This document shows positions 52,175 to 60,505 of a stretch of DNA of 64,000 nt, one piece after another. The stretch is from Clostridia bacterium. GTDB taxonomy: Bacteria > Bacillota > Clostridia > Christensenellales > DTU072. Made by a program: the position numbers and the translations under genes. The stretch spans positions 199,237 through 263,236 of the forward strand of contig JAEDHK010000002.1 in NCBI GenBank assembly GCA_016297005.1, read 5' to 3'. The stretch's first letter is position 1, and the number at the start of each line of letters is the position of its first letter. The notes under the pieces are model-generated. The model saw only the letters and a list, made by a program, of their open reading frames with translations. It made no database searches and had not been told where the DNA came from.

Positions 52175-53490
52175 GAAAAAGACTATTCGCGGTCGTTGCC
52201 GCCTTTTGTACCCTGTGCCTGCTCCTTTGCGCTTGTTCTAAAAAAGAAGAGCAGGCTCCCCCGGCGCCTTCTTCTATCGTTTACCGAACGATATCTTTTC
52301 CGACGGCCGAAGGGATCGGCGCCGCCGTCTCCTCTTTAGAAAACAACGCCGTTAAAGAAAACGGACCCGATTATGACGAGGTTCATCCGATGTCCGAAGA
52401 GGTCGTTTATGTCACGCTTGCCGACGGAAGCACCGTCGTTACGGACAAAAACGGCAACCCGTACCCGGATGGGTATGCCGAAGTGTCGGGCGATACCCTG
52501 CATATTATAAAGGCCGGGACGTACGAACTGGTCGGCTCTCTTTCCGACGGACAGATCATTGTGTCAACGGACGATCGGGTACAACTTCTTTTCCGCGGCG
52601 TTACCATCTCTTGCAGCGATCGTCCGGCAATCGAGATATACGGAACGGGCAAAAAGGTTCTGACGCTCGCAAGAGGCTCCGTCAACCGCCTTTCCGACGG
52701 TCCCGAACGTTCGGAAGCAACCAAGGACGGCGTTATCCGCGCCGCTCACGCCGTGACCATCGACGGAAAAGGTTCTCTCGAGATTTCGGCAAAGTTCGGC
52801 GCCGCAATCATTGCCGACGCCATCAAAGTTATCGACAGTACTCTTACCGTATCGGAAGCGAAAACTCACGCCCTTTGCAGCGGAACGTTTTTGCTGCTTT
52901 CTCATGCGAACGTAACCCTTAATTGTCAAGAATCTTCTCTCCTTGCCACCGACGAAGTAATCCTGTCCGGCGCGACTCTCTCCGCTCGCGGCGCTATCGG
53001 CGCCCGGGACTTTTTTGCCGACGGGACGACGATCAATCTGATTTCCCGAGAGGACGGCATATGCGCGTCGCGCCTGATTTCGGCGCAAAACTCCTCCTTG
53101 TTCATCGACGCGGAAGGCGACGGTTTGCGCGCGACGGGAGAGGACGCGGCGTCCTTAGACGGTATCGTTCGCCTTTACGAATGCACGACTGTCGTTTCGG
53201 ACGGCGACGACGGGATCCGGGCGCGTTATTTCTCCTTTTCCGGCGGCAACCTGATTTGCGTCGGCATGGGAACGCAACTCTGCGTTACGGAAGGCGCGGT
53301 TTGTTCCCGGGATATATCGGAGTTTCTGTTCCCGGACGGTATTTCTTCCGGAGCTGATCTGCAACTGGGCGAAACGAATGTAACGTTAAAAAGAAGCGGA
53401 AGGATCGTCGTTTACGTCGGACCGATCTATGAACAAATGGATCTGCGCGTCGACGAAAAAGTTGTTTTTACTTTGGCTAATGTAGAGTAA
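52171..53490 (+). CDS. Carbohydrate-binding lipoprotein (DUF4353 / Cthe_2159-like beta-helix)
   Basis: A 439-residue lipoprotein with lipobox LCAC near residue 22. From about 75 on it forms a right-handed beta-helix-like repeat with DGVIRAAHAVTIDGKGSL and GLRATGEDAASLDGI. This is typical of the DUF4353 family, for which the clostridial member Cthe_2159 binds polygalacturonate. A surface pectin-binding or structural role is the best guess. It overlaps the Nudix gene as ATGA, although a functional link is not obvious. Confidence 0.8.
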   Translation: MRKRLFAVVAAFCTLCLLLCACSKKEEQAPPAPSSIVYRTISFPTAEGIGAAVSSLENNAVKENGPDYDEVHPMSEEVVYVTLADGSTVVTDKNGNPYPDGYAEVSGDTLHIIKAGTYELVGSLSDGQIIVSTDDRVQLLFRGVTISCSDRPAIEIYGTGKKVLTLARGSVNRLSDGPERSEATKDGVIRAAHAVTIDGKGSLEISAKFGAAIIADAIKVIDSTLTVSEAKTHALCSGTFLLLSHANVTLNCQESSLLATDEVILSGATLSARGAIGARDFFADGTTINLISREDGICASRLISAQNSSLFIDAEGDGLRATGEDAASLDGIVRLYECTTVVSDGDDGIRARYFSFSGGNLICVGMGTQLCVTEGAVCSRDISEFLFPDGISSGADLQLGETNVTLKRSGRIVVYVGPIYEQMDLRVDEKVVFTLANVE

Positions 53491-53514
53491 TCAGTTCTTT
53501 TTTATCCAAGGAAC

Positions 53515-53544
53515 TTGATTTTTCGACCGGTTTTTTGGTATACT
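53515..53544 (+). promoter_or_regulatory. Promoter of hpt
   Basis: TTGATT (53515-53520) and TATACT (53539-53544) with 18-nt spacing. Confidence 0.7.
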
Positions 53545-53588
53545 AGTCATAAAAAAATAAAAATGATCTGCAAAAGAGAGGTTCCATT

Positions 53589-54131
53589 ATGATGTATGAA
53601 GATATCGAATCCGTTCTGATCGATCGGAACGCCATTCAGACGCGTATTAAAGAAATAGCCGCTCAGATTGAAAAAGACTATCGGGGCGAAAGCGTCGTTA
53701 TGATCTGCATCCTGCGCGGCGCGTCCGTTTTTTTCTGCGATCTGGTCAGAGAGCTCGACCTGGACGTTCGGTTTGAATTCATGTCCGTATCGAGCTACGG
53801 CTCGGGTACGACCAGCAGCGGAGAGGTCCGCATCGTTAAAGATATCAACGCTCCGCTGGCCGGCCGGAACGTCATCATTGTCGAAGATATCATCGACAGC
53901 GGAAACACTCTTTCTTACTTAAAGAGACTTTTAGACCAAAGAAACCCGAAGAGCCTGAAAATATGCGCTTTGCTCGACAAGCCTTCTCGCAGAAAGGTAG
54001 AACTCCAAGGCGATTACGTCGGCTTTACCGTAGAAGATAAGTTTTTGGTCGGTTATGGTCTCGATTACGCCGAAAAATACAGAAACTTGAAAGATATCGG
54101 CGTTTTAAAACCGGAAATTTATCAAAATTAA
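53589..54131 (+). CDS. hpt: Hypoxanthine phosphoribosyltransferase
   Basis: Converts hypoxanthine or guanine to IMP or GMP with PRPP. The 180-residue length is normal. The PRPP motif VIIVEDIIDSGNTLSYL lies at about residues 97-113, and DLDVRFEFMSVSSYGSGTTSSG is typical of the flexible loop. Two ATGs lie at the start (MMYEDIE). It begins the hpt-radC-mrnC-rlmB-sigH run. In Bacillus hpt lies near oriC too. Confidence 0.95.
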   Translation: MMYEDIESVLIDRNAIQTRIKEIAAQIEKDYRGESVVMICILRGASVFFCDLVRELDLDVRFEFMSVSSYGSGTTSSGEVRIVKDINAPLAGRNVIIVEDIIDSGNTLSYLKRLLDQRNPKSLKICALLDKPSRRKVELQGDYVGFTVEDKFLVGYGLDYAEKYRNLKDIGVLKPEIYQN

Positions 54132-54140
54132 AGGACGAAC

Positions 54141-54833
54141 ATGGCTAATAACGAAACGGAAGCCCTTTCCAGAGAAGGGCACAGAAAAAGAGTCAGAGGA
54201 CAACTGATACGGTCGGGTATCTCGACGTTTGCTGACTATCAGATTCTGGAATATCTTCTTTTTTACGGTGTTCCCCGTAAGGATACGAAGGCCATGGCTT
54301 ATCAACTGATGGGAAAGTTCGGTAGCTTTACCGGCGTTCTCGACGCCAACATATCGCAATTGATGGAAGTCCCCGGCATCACGTATAACGCGGCCGTTCT
54401 TCTGCACTCTTTGCCGCAGATTTGCTCTCGTTACGAACTTAAACGTCTTGCCGGAAAAAGAATCTATACCTGCAAACAGCTCGTTCCTTTTATCCGCGCC
54501 CTGTCTCCTCTCGATAAAGAATCTATGACGGTGGTTTGTCTGGACGAAAACAGTAACTTTATATGCAGTATCGACGCGACGGACGTCGGAAAGAAAGAGC
54601 GCGTCCTCATCAATATCAAGGATACCCTTGCCGGAGCCGTGGAAAGCGGCGCAACGCAAGTCATCCTCGCGCATAACCATCCGTCCGGCAACAACGCTCC
54701 CTCGCATGACGACATCGACTCCACAAAAAGATTGACGCGTCTTTTTATGAATTCTTCCGTTTCCGTGCTCGACCACATCATCGTGACGCCGACGGGCGCT
54801 TTCAGCATCTTTCATAACAAGGAGATAGAATAA
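54141..54833 (+). CDS. radC: RadC-family protein (JAB1/MPN metalloprotease fold)
   Basis: A 230-residue protein. The N-terminal part is a UPF0758-type helix-hairpin-helix region (GHRKRVRGQLIRSG). The C-terminal MPN domain has the JAMM metal motif LAHNHPSGNNAPSHDD near residues 174-189. Despite its name, RadC's role in DNA repair is unproven. It follows hpt by 9 nt and precedes mrnC by 6 nt. Confidence 0.92.
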   Translation: MANNETEALSREGHRKRVRGQLIRSGISTFADYQILEYLLFYGVPRKDTKAMAYQLMGKFGSFTGVLDANISQLMEVPGITYNAAVLLHSLPQICSRYELKRLAGKRIYTCKQLVPFIRALSPLDKESMTVVCLDENSNFICSIDATDVGKKERVLINIKDTLAGAVESGATQVILAHNHPSGNNAPSHDDIDSTKRLTRLFMNSSVSVLDHIIVTPTGAFSIFHNKEIE

Positions 54834-54839
54834 TTCCGT

Positions 54840-55256
54840 ATGGATTCGTTTTTACCTTTCTCTCAACTAAACATTCCAAAAGACGATCTCCGCCATGCCA
54901 GTCCGCTTTCTCTCAGCTTTGTCGGCGACGGCGTACATACGTTATACATACGCGCCAAAGGCTACCCGCAGGGGCGATATAAAAACAGCGCCATGCACTT
55001 TATGGCCGTCAAAGAGGTTTGCGCCGAACGGCAGGCAGAACTTGCCAGAATAATGGAGCCGATGCTGACGGAGGAAGAGGATTACTTTTTTAAAAAAGCA
55101 CGTAGCGCAAAGGTCCATTCCGTACCCGGACATGCGACCACTTATCAATACAATATGGCCACCGCGTTCGAAGCCGTCGTCGGATATCTGTATTTATCCG
55201 GTCAGAACGACCGCCTCAAACAGTTGATGGACGACCTTTACGGAGGAAAAGAATGA
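54840..55256 (+). CDS. mrnC: Mini-ribonuclease III
   Basis: Processes 23S rRNA ends. The 138-residue protein consists of only the RNase III catalytic domain. LSLSFVGDGVHTLYIR near residues 24-39 holds the first acidic pair and ATAFEAVVGYLYLSG near 108-122 holds the second. Start and stop neighbours fit mrnC-rlmB in Bacillus. It overlaps rlmB as ATGA. Confidence 0.94.
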   Translation: MDSFLPFSQLNIPKDDLRHASPLSLSFVGDGVHTLYIRAKGYPQGRYKNSAMHFMAVKEVCAERQAELARIMEPMLTEEEDYFFKKARSAKVHSVPGHATTYQYNMATAFEAVVGYLYLSGQNDRLKQLMDDLYGGKE

Positions 55257-55981
55257 TTATTCAAGGAAGAAACGCCGTCACGGAAGCGGTAAAGAACGCC
55301 GTCACCGTAGAAAAAGTTCTGGTGCTGAAAGACGCGCCTACACATAACAACTTCAACCTGATTAAACTATGCCGGGAAAACAAAATCACCGTGCAGTTTG
55401 TGGAAAAACAGGCTCTCGATCGGCTCAGCCCCGACGGACGTCACCAGGGCGTACTGGCCGTCGCGACCGAGTTCGAATACTCGGACGTGGAAGAAGTGTT
55501 GGAAAGAAAGGACAATAAGCCCCTTCTCGTGCTCATCTTGGACGGCATCGAAGATCCGCACAACCTGGGCGCCATTATCCGCGTGGCGGAATGCGCCGGC
55601 GTCAACGGCATTCTGCTTCCGCGCAGACGCTGTTGTCCCGTTACCGACACCGCCGTTAAAGTGAGTTGCGGCGCCTCTCAATACGTTAAGATCGCCAAAG
55701 TAAACAACGTGAACGAGGCCATACGCGACCTGAAAGAGCGCGGACTCTTTGTTCTGGCCGCAGATATGGGCGGAGCGGATATCTACCGGACCGATCTGAC
55801 GGGAGATATCGCCATCGTGATCGGCGGAGAAGGAGAGGGCGTACATCAATTGACGTCCAGACTGTGCGACGGAAAAATCGCTCTGCCGCAGTTCGGACAG
55901 ATCAACTCGCTCAATGCGTCCGTCGCAACAGGAATCGTCGTATACGAAGCCGTTCGTCAGAGAGAAAACCATGGCAAGTAA
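55253..55981 (+). CDS. rlmB: 23S rRNA (guanosine 2'-O) methyltransferase, TrmH family
   Basis: Methylates G2251 of 23S rRNA or a similar position. The 242-residue protein has an N-terminal L30e-like domain and a C-terminal SPOUT knot. LILDGIEDPHNLGAIIRVAECAG (near 98) and IVIGGEGEGVHQLT are the diagnostic knot motifs, with NSLNASVATGIVVYE near 220. Its end overlaps the sigH start by 11 nt. The yacP gene that lies between rlmB and sigH in Bacillus is absent here. Confidence 0.93.
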   Translation: MIIQGRNAVTEAVKNAVTVEKVLVLKDAPTHNNFNLIKLCRENKITVQFVEKQALDRLSPDGRHQGVLAVATEFEYSDVEEVLERKDNKPLLVLILDGIEDPHNLGAIIRVAECAGVNGILLPRRRCCPVTDTAVKVSCGASQYVKIAKVNNVNEAIRDLKERGLFVLAADMGGADIYRTDLTGDIAIVIGGEGEGVHQLTSRLCDGKIALPQFGQINSLNASVATGIVVYEAVRQRENHGK

Positions 55982-56561
55982 TCCGGAAGAGATCGCTTTG
56001 ATAAAACAAGCCGGGACCGGCGATATAGTGGCGACGGAGGCCATTATTGCCCGTTACGGTTGGTTGGTAAGAAGCGTCGTCAGAAAATATTTTACGCCGA
56101 ACGGCACCGAAGAAGACCTCGAACAAGAGGGTACGATGGCTGTTTTTAAGGCCATCAAAGAGTATGATCCGCAAAAAAACGACAGCGTAACGGCTTTTTT
56201 GGCCATGCGTATCGACTCCGCCGTTAAAGACGCTCTCCGAAAGGCCACCCGAAACAAACATCGCACCCTGAACGAAGCGGTCAGTCTTGCCGGCTTTAAC
56301 GACAATCTGGACGCGCCGACGCCGACCGAATACGTTTACGATCCCGTTCATAAATACATCGAACGCGAAGGATTGGACTCCTTTTACAATAACATCGCCC
56401 GTCTTTGCTCTGATCTGCACGTACGTGTCCTCCGCTATTACTTCGACGGATACACCTACGAGGAGATCGCGTCGCTGACCGGCATCAATCGCAAAAAAGT
56501 GGACAATATCATGTTCACCGTAAAGAAAAAAATAAAGGAAAACAAGAATATCTTTATGTAA
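55971..56561 (+). CDS. sigH: SigH-type RNA polymerase sigma factor
   Basis: A 196-residue sigma-70 family factor of the Spo0H type, which switches on early sporulation genes. Region 2 (YGWLVRSVVRKYFTPNGTEEDLEQEG, approximately residues 24-50) and region 4 with the helix-turn-helix GYTYEEIASLTGINRKKVDNIM are present. The start at 55971 was chosen at MASNPEE, overlapping rlmB. The position after mrnC-rlmB is that of sigH in Bacillus, supporting the call. Confidence 0.85.
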   Translation: MASNPEEIALIKQAGTGDIVATEAIIARYGWLVRSVVRKYFTPNGTEEDLEQEGTMAVFKAIKEYDPQKNDSVTAFLAMRIDSAVKDALRKATRNKHRTLNEAVSLAGFNDNLDAPTPTEYVYDPVHKYIEREGLDSFYNNIARLCSDLHVRVLRYYFDGYTYEEIASLTGINRKKVDNIMFTVKKKIKENKNIFM

Positions 56562-56647
56562 AATGGCGATTTAACGCACATAAATTGATAAATAGCTTTT
56601 TTAATTGCAATCAGGAGATTTTTCTTTACATTCAAGAAATTAATATA

Positions 56648-56688
56648 AAAACGACTCCCTCGATAATACGTCGAAGGAGTCGTTTTTT
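56648..56688 (+). terminator. Bidirectional terminator between sigH and htpG
   Basis: AAAACGACTCC/GGAGTCGTTTT extended by TCGA/TCGA, with T-runs on both strands. Confidence 0.92.
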
Positions 56689-56704
56689 CAAATTTTCTTT
56701 TTCC

Positions 56705-58561
56705 TCAGATCAGTTCGCAAACCAGTTCGGCAAGGCGGGTCGGACTTTCGATAGCCATGCCTTCAATAAGCAGCGCCTGGTTAAATAATACCTCAGTCAG
56801 CTTTGCTGCTTTCTCTTTATCTTCGTCGAACGCCTTTTGTAACTTGTCATAAATGGGGTGATTTCCGTTAATTTCGAGCACTTTTTGCGCTTTTACGCCT
56901 TCTGCCGGAGCGTCGGGGAGCTTATTAAGAACTTTTTCCATCTCCATGGAAACTTCGCCCTTTGTCGAGAAACAAACGGGATGCGTCTTCAAGCGGGAAG
57001 AAATTTTGACTTCGGCCACCTTATTGCCCAGTTTCTCTTTCATAAAGTCAGTCAGCTCTTTGTTTTCGATCGCTGCTTCGGCCTCATCCAACCCAAGATC
57101 GCTGCTTGCTACCGAACGGAATTCTTTTTCGTTGAACGTGCCGAGTACTCTGAGCGCAAATTCGTCGATGTCGTCGGTCAGACAGAGGATATCGAACCCA
57201 CTGTCGAGCACTTTTTCGCACTGCGGCAACGCCTTGATGCTCTCGATCGTGGCGCCGGTGGCGTAATAAACGTACTTCTGCCCCTCGCCCATCTTGTCGG
57301 AGTACTCCTGCAACGTGACGAGTTTATCCTCTTTGATCGAGTGGAACAGCACCAGGTCTTTCAGCGTATCTTTGTGCGCACCCCAATTATCATAAATGCC
57401 GTATTTAAGTTGCGTTGCAAATCCTTTATAGAACTTTTCGTACTTTTCGCGGTCGTTTATCAGCAAATCGACTAGTTTATCCTTGATTTTTTTCTCAATA
57501 TTGGAGGCTATCTTTTTCAGCCTGTAATTTTGTTGTATTGTTTCACGTGAAACATTTAACGTCAGTTCGCTGTCAACCAACCCTTTTACGAACGAAAAAT
57601 GGTCCGGAAGCAGATCTTTGCAACAATCGGTAATGAGTACTCCGTCCGTGTACAGCTTTAAACCTTTCTCAAAATTCTTGGTGTAGTAGTTATATTGCGG
57701 ATGCGAAGGGATAAAAAGCAGAGCCTTATACGATACCGCGCCCTCGACCGACGTATGAATGACGGCGATGGGGTCTTCCATGTCATAAAATGTATCTTTA
57801 TAGAAAGAATTGTACTCTTCCGGCTTAATTTCCGACTTGTTTTTCTTCCAGAGCGGCACCATAGAATTCAGCGTTTCGGCCTCTTTATACTCCGTTTCTT
57901 TGGCGTCGTCGCCTTCTCCTTCCGTTTTATAATGGGTGGTCTCCATCTTGATGGGATAGCGGATATAGTCGGAATATTTTTTGACCAGTTCTCTGATCTC
58001 GTATTCTTCCAGGTACTTTCCGTACTTTTCTTCTTCGGCGTCCGGGCGGATATGCATAATAATGGTCGTACCGTGGCCCTCTCTCTCGGCGGGCGCGATC
58101 TCATAACCGGCGCTACCGTTGCTCGTCCACTTGTTAGCCTCATCGCTGCCGTACGCCTTACTGATGACTTCTACCTTATCGCTGACCATAAAGGCCGAAT
58201 AAAATCCGACGCCGAATTGTCCGATAATATTGATATCTTCTTTTTGTTCGTTATTTTTCTTAAAGTCCTGCGAGCCGCTCTTTGCTATTACGCCAAGGTT
58301 GCTGTCCATTTCTTCCGCCGTCATGCCGATACCGTTATCGGTTACGGTAAGGGTCCGCGCCTCTTTGTCCGCCTTGATCTCAATGGCAAAGTCCTCTCGG
58401 GCAAGGCCGCTGATACCGTCGGTCAGACTCTTATAATAGAGCTTGTCGATAGCGTCGCTGGCGTTACTCAGTATCTCACGAATGAAGATCTCTTTATGCG
58501 TATAAATAGAGTTGATCATCATGTCGAGGATCTTTTGCGATTCTGTTTTAAACTTTTTCAT
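56705..58561 (-). CDS. htpG: Molecular chaperone HtpG (Hsp90)
   Basis: ATP-dependent protein-folding helper of 618 residues. The GHKL ATP site has ILSNASDAIDK near residues 29-39, TDNGIGM near 76 and GQFGVGFYSAFMVSD near 120. Middle and C-terminal dimer domains follow. It starts at 58561 behind GGAGG; the open frame extends six residues upstream. A CIRCE-like operator lies in the leader. A perfect parS sequence lies inside the coding region near 57539-57554. Confidence 0.96.
   Translation of the reverse strand: MKKFKTESQKILDMMINSIYTHKEIFIREILSNASDAIDKLYYKSLTDGISGLAREDFAIEIKADKEARTLTVTDNGIGMTAEEMDSNLGVIAKSGSQDFKKNNEQKEDINIIGQFGVGFYSAFMVSDKVEVISKAYGSDEANKWTSNGSAGYEIAPAEREGHGTTIIMHIRPDAEEEKYGKYLEEYEIRELVKKYSDYIRYPIKMETTHYKTEGEGDDAKETEYKEAETLNSMVPLWKKNKSEIKPEEYNSFYKDTFYDMEDPIAVIHTSVEGAVSYKALLFIPSHPQYNYYTKNFEKGLKLYTDGVLITDCCKDLLPDHFSFVKGLVDSELTLNVSRETIQQNYRLKKIASNIEKKIKDKLVDLLINDREKYEKFYKGFATQLKYGIYDNWGAHKDTLKDLVLFHSIKEDKLVTLQEYSDKMGEGQKYVYYATGATIESIKALPQCEKVLDSGFDILCLTDDIDEFALRVLGTFNEKEFRSVASSDLGLDEAEAAIENKELTDFMKEKLGNKVAEVKISSRLKTHPVCFSTKGEVSMEMEKVLNKLPDAPAEGVKAQKVLEINGNHPIYDKLQKAFDEDKEKAAKLTEVLFNQALLIEGMAIESPTRLAELVCELI
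57539..57554. promoter_or_regulatory. parS site, perfect palindrome, inside htpG
   Basis: TGTTTCACGTGAAACA matches the bacterial ParB/Spo0J binding consensus TGTTNCACGTGAAACA exactly. It lies within the htpG coding region, which is common for parS sites near the origin. Confidence 0.85.
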
Positions 58562-58592
58562 CTCTATACCTCCAAACATAATTTGTCGATTT

Positions 58593-58619
58593 TTAGCAGT
58601 CTTCGTGCCTGACTGCTAA
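58593..58619. promoter_or_regulatory. CIRCE-like operator of htpG (HrcA site variant)
   Basis: TTAGCAGTC-9 nt-GACTGCTAA differs from CIRCE (TTAGCACTC-9 nt-GAGTGCTAA) by one base in each arm, and the two changes keep the symmetry. It lies at the expected transcription start of htpG. Confidence 0.85.
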
Positions 58620-58621
58620 TA

Positions 58622-58650
58622 ATTATATACCCCTCTCTTCCGTTTGGCAA
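58622..58650 (-). promoter_or_regulatory. Promoter of htpG
   Basis: TTGCCA (58645-58650) and TATAAT (58622-58627) on the minus strand with 17-nt spacing, right beside the CIRCE-like site. Confidence 0.8.
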
Positions 58651-58808
58651 GTACTTTTTTGATATTCATATTTTTTTATGCTTTCCGTCTCTCCCGATTA
58701 AGATATACGGCTTGAACACAAAAGTACAAGCTGACCTTGGAGTTGAGCGCCGCCCCACCCGGCATAAAGAATTCGCTTGCAAAAACTGATCTCCTTTCCA
58801 TGAATTAT

Positions 58809-58842
58809 CCAACAAACGATGTTGACAAATAAATTTTGTTGG
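58809..58842. promoter_or_regulatory. Inverted repeat around the -35 box of the DUF3990 cassette
   Basis: CCAACAAA (58809-58816) and TTTGTTGG (58835-58842) flank the -35 box. Their position suggests an operator for an autoregulatory protein of the cassette. Confidence 0.65.
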
Positions 58843-58849
58843 GTATAAT
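58822..58849 (+). promoter_or_regulatory. Promoter of the DUF3990 cassette
   Basis: TTGACA (58822-58827) and TATAAT (58844-58849) with 16-nt spacing. Confidence 0.88.
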
Positions 58850-58866
58850 ATAATTGTGGTGAATGC

Positions 58867-59172
58867 ATGAGTATAATGTCTTCTTTGATCGATAAAGAGA
58901 ATCTACGCAATCAAAACATGATCGCGGAATACGAAAAAGAGCTGATTCCTCTCCCGAAAGGGAGCATTAAAACAAAAATCGTCGGAAATCGGATATACTA
59001 TTATCTGAATTACAGAGACGGTAAAAAAGTGGTCAGTAAATACGTCGGCAAGGACGAAAGTTCTCTCCAAGAAGTCAAAGACGGACTGGAACGGCGCGCT
59101 CACGTCGAAGCCATGCTGAAAAAACTCAAAGAAGAGCAAAAACAAATAAAAAAACTGGGGGCATTGTTGTGA
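58867..59172 (+). CDS. Small helical protein of the DUF3990 cassette (antitoxin candidate)
   Basis: A 101-residue basic protein. Residues 28-70 form a beta-rich part with [21 protein letters not shown] and [12 protein letters not shown]. Residues 70-95 form a charged coiled-coil-like helix. This pattern occurs in small proteins found next to DUF3990 genes; no function is proven. The ribosome site is weak, and the ATG is about 17 nt past the -10 box. It overlaps the DUF3990 gene as GTGA, so translation is coupled. Confidence 0.65.
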   Translation: MSIMSSLIDKENLRNQNMIAEYEKELIPLPKGSIKTKIVGNRIYYYLNYRDGKKVVSKYVGKDESSLQEVKDGLERRAHVEAMLKKLKEEQKQIKKLGALL

Positions 59173-59645
59173 TTTTGTATCATGGGAGCAATATGACCGT
59201 AGATATGCCGAGATTGATCGATCAAAATCGCTATCTCGATTTCGGTTGCGGGTTTTATACCACCACAAACAAAAATCAAGCGGATAATTTCGCACAAAAA
59301 GTTGTCGTCCGCAGAGGCGGCGTCCCCACCGTCAACGTGTATGAATTAGACGAAGGCGCTCTCGCCGATCTGAACGTAAAAAGATTTCTCGCGCCGGACG
59401 AACAATGGCTGGACTTCGTTTCCGCCCACAGAAACGGCACGTACGCGGGAGAAGAGTACGACGTGATCATCGGCGCCGTCGCAAACGACGACGTATACCG
59501 CACCCTGCAAATCTACGCCGGCGGACTTTTAACAAAAAAACAAGCCCTCGAGGCATTAAAGATAAAAAAACTGTTTGATCAATACGTATTCGCGTCCGAA
59601 AATGCGCTTTCCGCGCTGAAATTCGTAAAAGCGGAGGAGATATAA
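59169..59645 (+). CDS. DUF3990 protein, ADP-ribosyltransferase-like toxin candidate
   Basis: A 158-residue protein of the DUF3990 family, grouped by fold with ADP-ribosyltransferases. [10 protein letters not shown] near residues 3-12 would hold the NAD-binding His, and [19 protein letters not shown] near 24-42 is the conserved ART-like segment. GTG start overlapping the upstream stop. The order (small gene, DUF3990, small gene, DUF3791) resembles a toxin-antitoxin operon. The target is unknown, and toxicity is an inference. Confidence 0.75.
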   Translation: MILYHGSNMTVDMPRLIDQNRYLDFGCGFYTTTNKNQADNFAQKVVVRRGGVPTVNVYELDEGALADLNVKRFLAPDEQWLDFVSAHRNGTYAGEEYDVIIGAVANDDVYRTLQIYAGGLLTKKQALEALKIKKLFDQYVFASENALSALKFVKAEEI

Positions 59646-59646
59646 T

Positions 59647-59883
59647 ATGGATGAAAAATTTAAAGCCATACTCAGCGTCGCCCTTATTCCGCAAGTCGTT
59701 GATCTGATCGTAAAGAATGATTCTTTGAACGATGCCGACGCGCTGAACGCTTTCTACAAATCCAAAACGTACGAACTGCTCTCAAAAGAAAACACAAAAA
59801 TATGGCATTTCAGCCCCCTTACCGTTTATTCCATTTGGGAAGAAGAACGGAAAACGGGCAAGCTGATCCTGCCGGAGGAATAA
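59647..59883 (+). CDS. Small protein of the DUF3990 cassette
   Basis: A 78-residue helical protein. The core YKSKTYELLSKENTKIWHFSP near residues 37-57 recurs in small proteins beside DUF3990 genes. No signal peptide or membrane segment is seen. The start is 1 nt after the DUF3990 stop. It may belong to the same antitoxin group as the next gene, but I cannot name a family. Confidence 0.65.
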   Translation: MDEKFKAILSVALIPQVVDLIVKNDSLNDADALNAFYKSKTYELLSKENTKIWHFSPLTVYSIWEEERKTGKLILPEE

Positions 59884-59886
59884 ATT

Positions 59887-60093
59887 ATGAGTAAAGAACT
59901 CCCCTTCTACGTATTGTGCATAGAAGAATATAAAAATCAAAAAAACTTATCCGGCAGAGAGGTCATGGATCTATTTATGAAGTACTCCGTCCTTGACTAC
60001 ATTAAGTCTTTTTACGAAGTACTCCATACAACGGGAAGCAAATATATCGTCGACGATATAGACCTGTATATCAAGTCCCGCCAATCGGTATAA
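59887..60093 (+). CDS. DUF3791 small protein
   Basis: A 68-residue protein with the DUF3791 pattern: VLCIEEYKNQKNLSGREVMDLF near residues 9-30 and EVLHTTGSKYIVDDIDLYI near 44-62. DUF3791 genes commonly lie next to DUF3990 genes. Ribosome site CGGAGGA, 3 nt after the previous stop. Last gene of the cassette; no clear terminator was seen. Confidence 0.75.
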   Translation: MSKELPFYVLCIEEYKNQKNLSGREVMDLFMKYSVLDYIKSFYEVLHTTGSKYIVDDIDLYIKSRQSV

Positions 60094-60505
60094 AGAATCT
60101 CTCTTTATTCTTCCGCTAATATAAATTTCGTCGTTTTACATCTGAAATATTTAAAAATTAAAATGAGAAATCAACTTATTATTATATTCTTTATTGGCTT
60201 TTGAGAGGCTTTCCAAAAGGTTGTATTGCTCTTCGGTAAGATCGGCTTTACCCTTGTTTCTCCGCTTTGGTCTGTGTCTTGTCGAGAACTTTTTTCTTCA
60301 CTATATCCGTTTGTTTGGGATTCGACGGGATTTTTATTTATCGTCGCTCTTCCGTTGGCTCGGTCGTAAGATCCGTTCCGGAATCGGCAGCGAGGGTCGT
60401 CAGTTACTTTCTCCGCCAAGGGAAAACTTTTCTTAATTATTCCGATCGGTGCAATCAACGGAAAAAGACAAAGTCACTTTTTCGTTCGTCTTTCCTTAAT
60501 TTCCT
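60094..60505. other. Gene-poor stretch with a possible degraded reading frame
   Basis: Minus-strand frames here (about 60171-60450) give protein-like fragments that switch frame. One is KKVLDKTQTKAEKQG, and after a shift it is followed by ADLTEEQYNLLESLSKANK. They could be the remains of one gene with a frameshift, but neither part matches a family I know. Confidence 0.35.
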
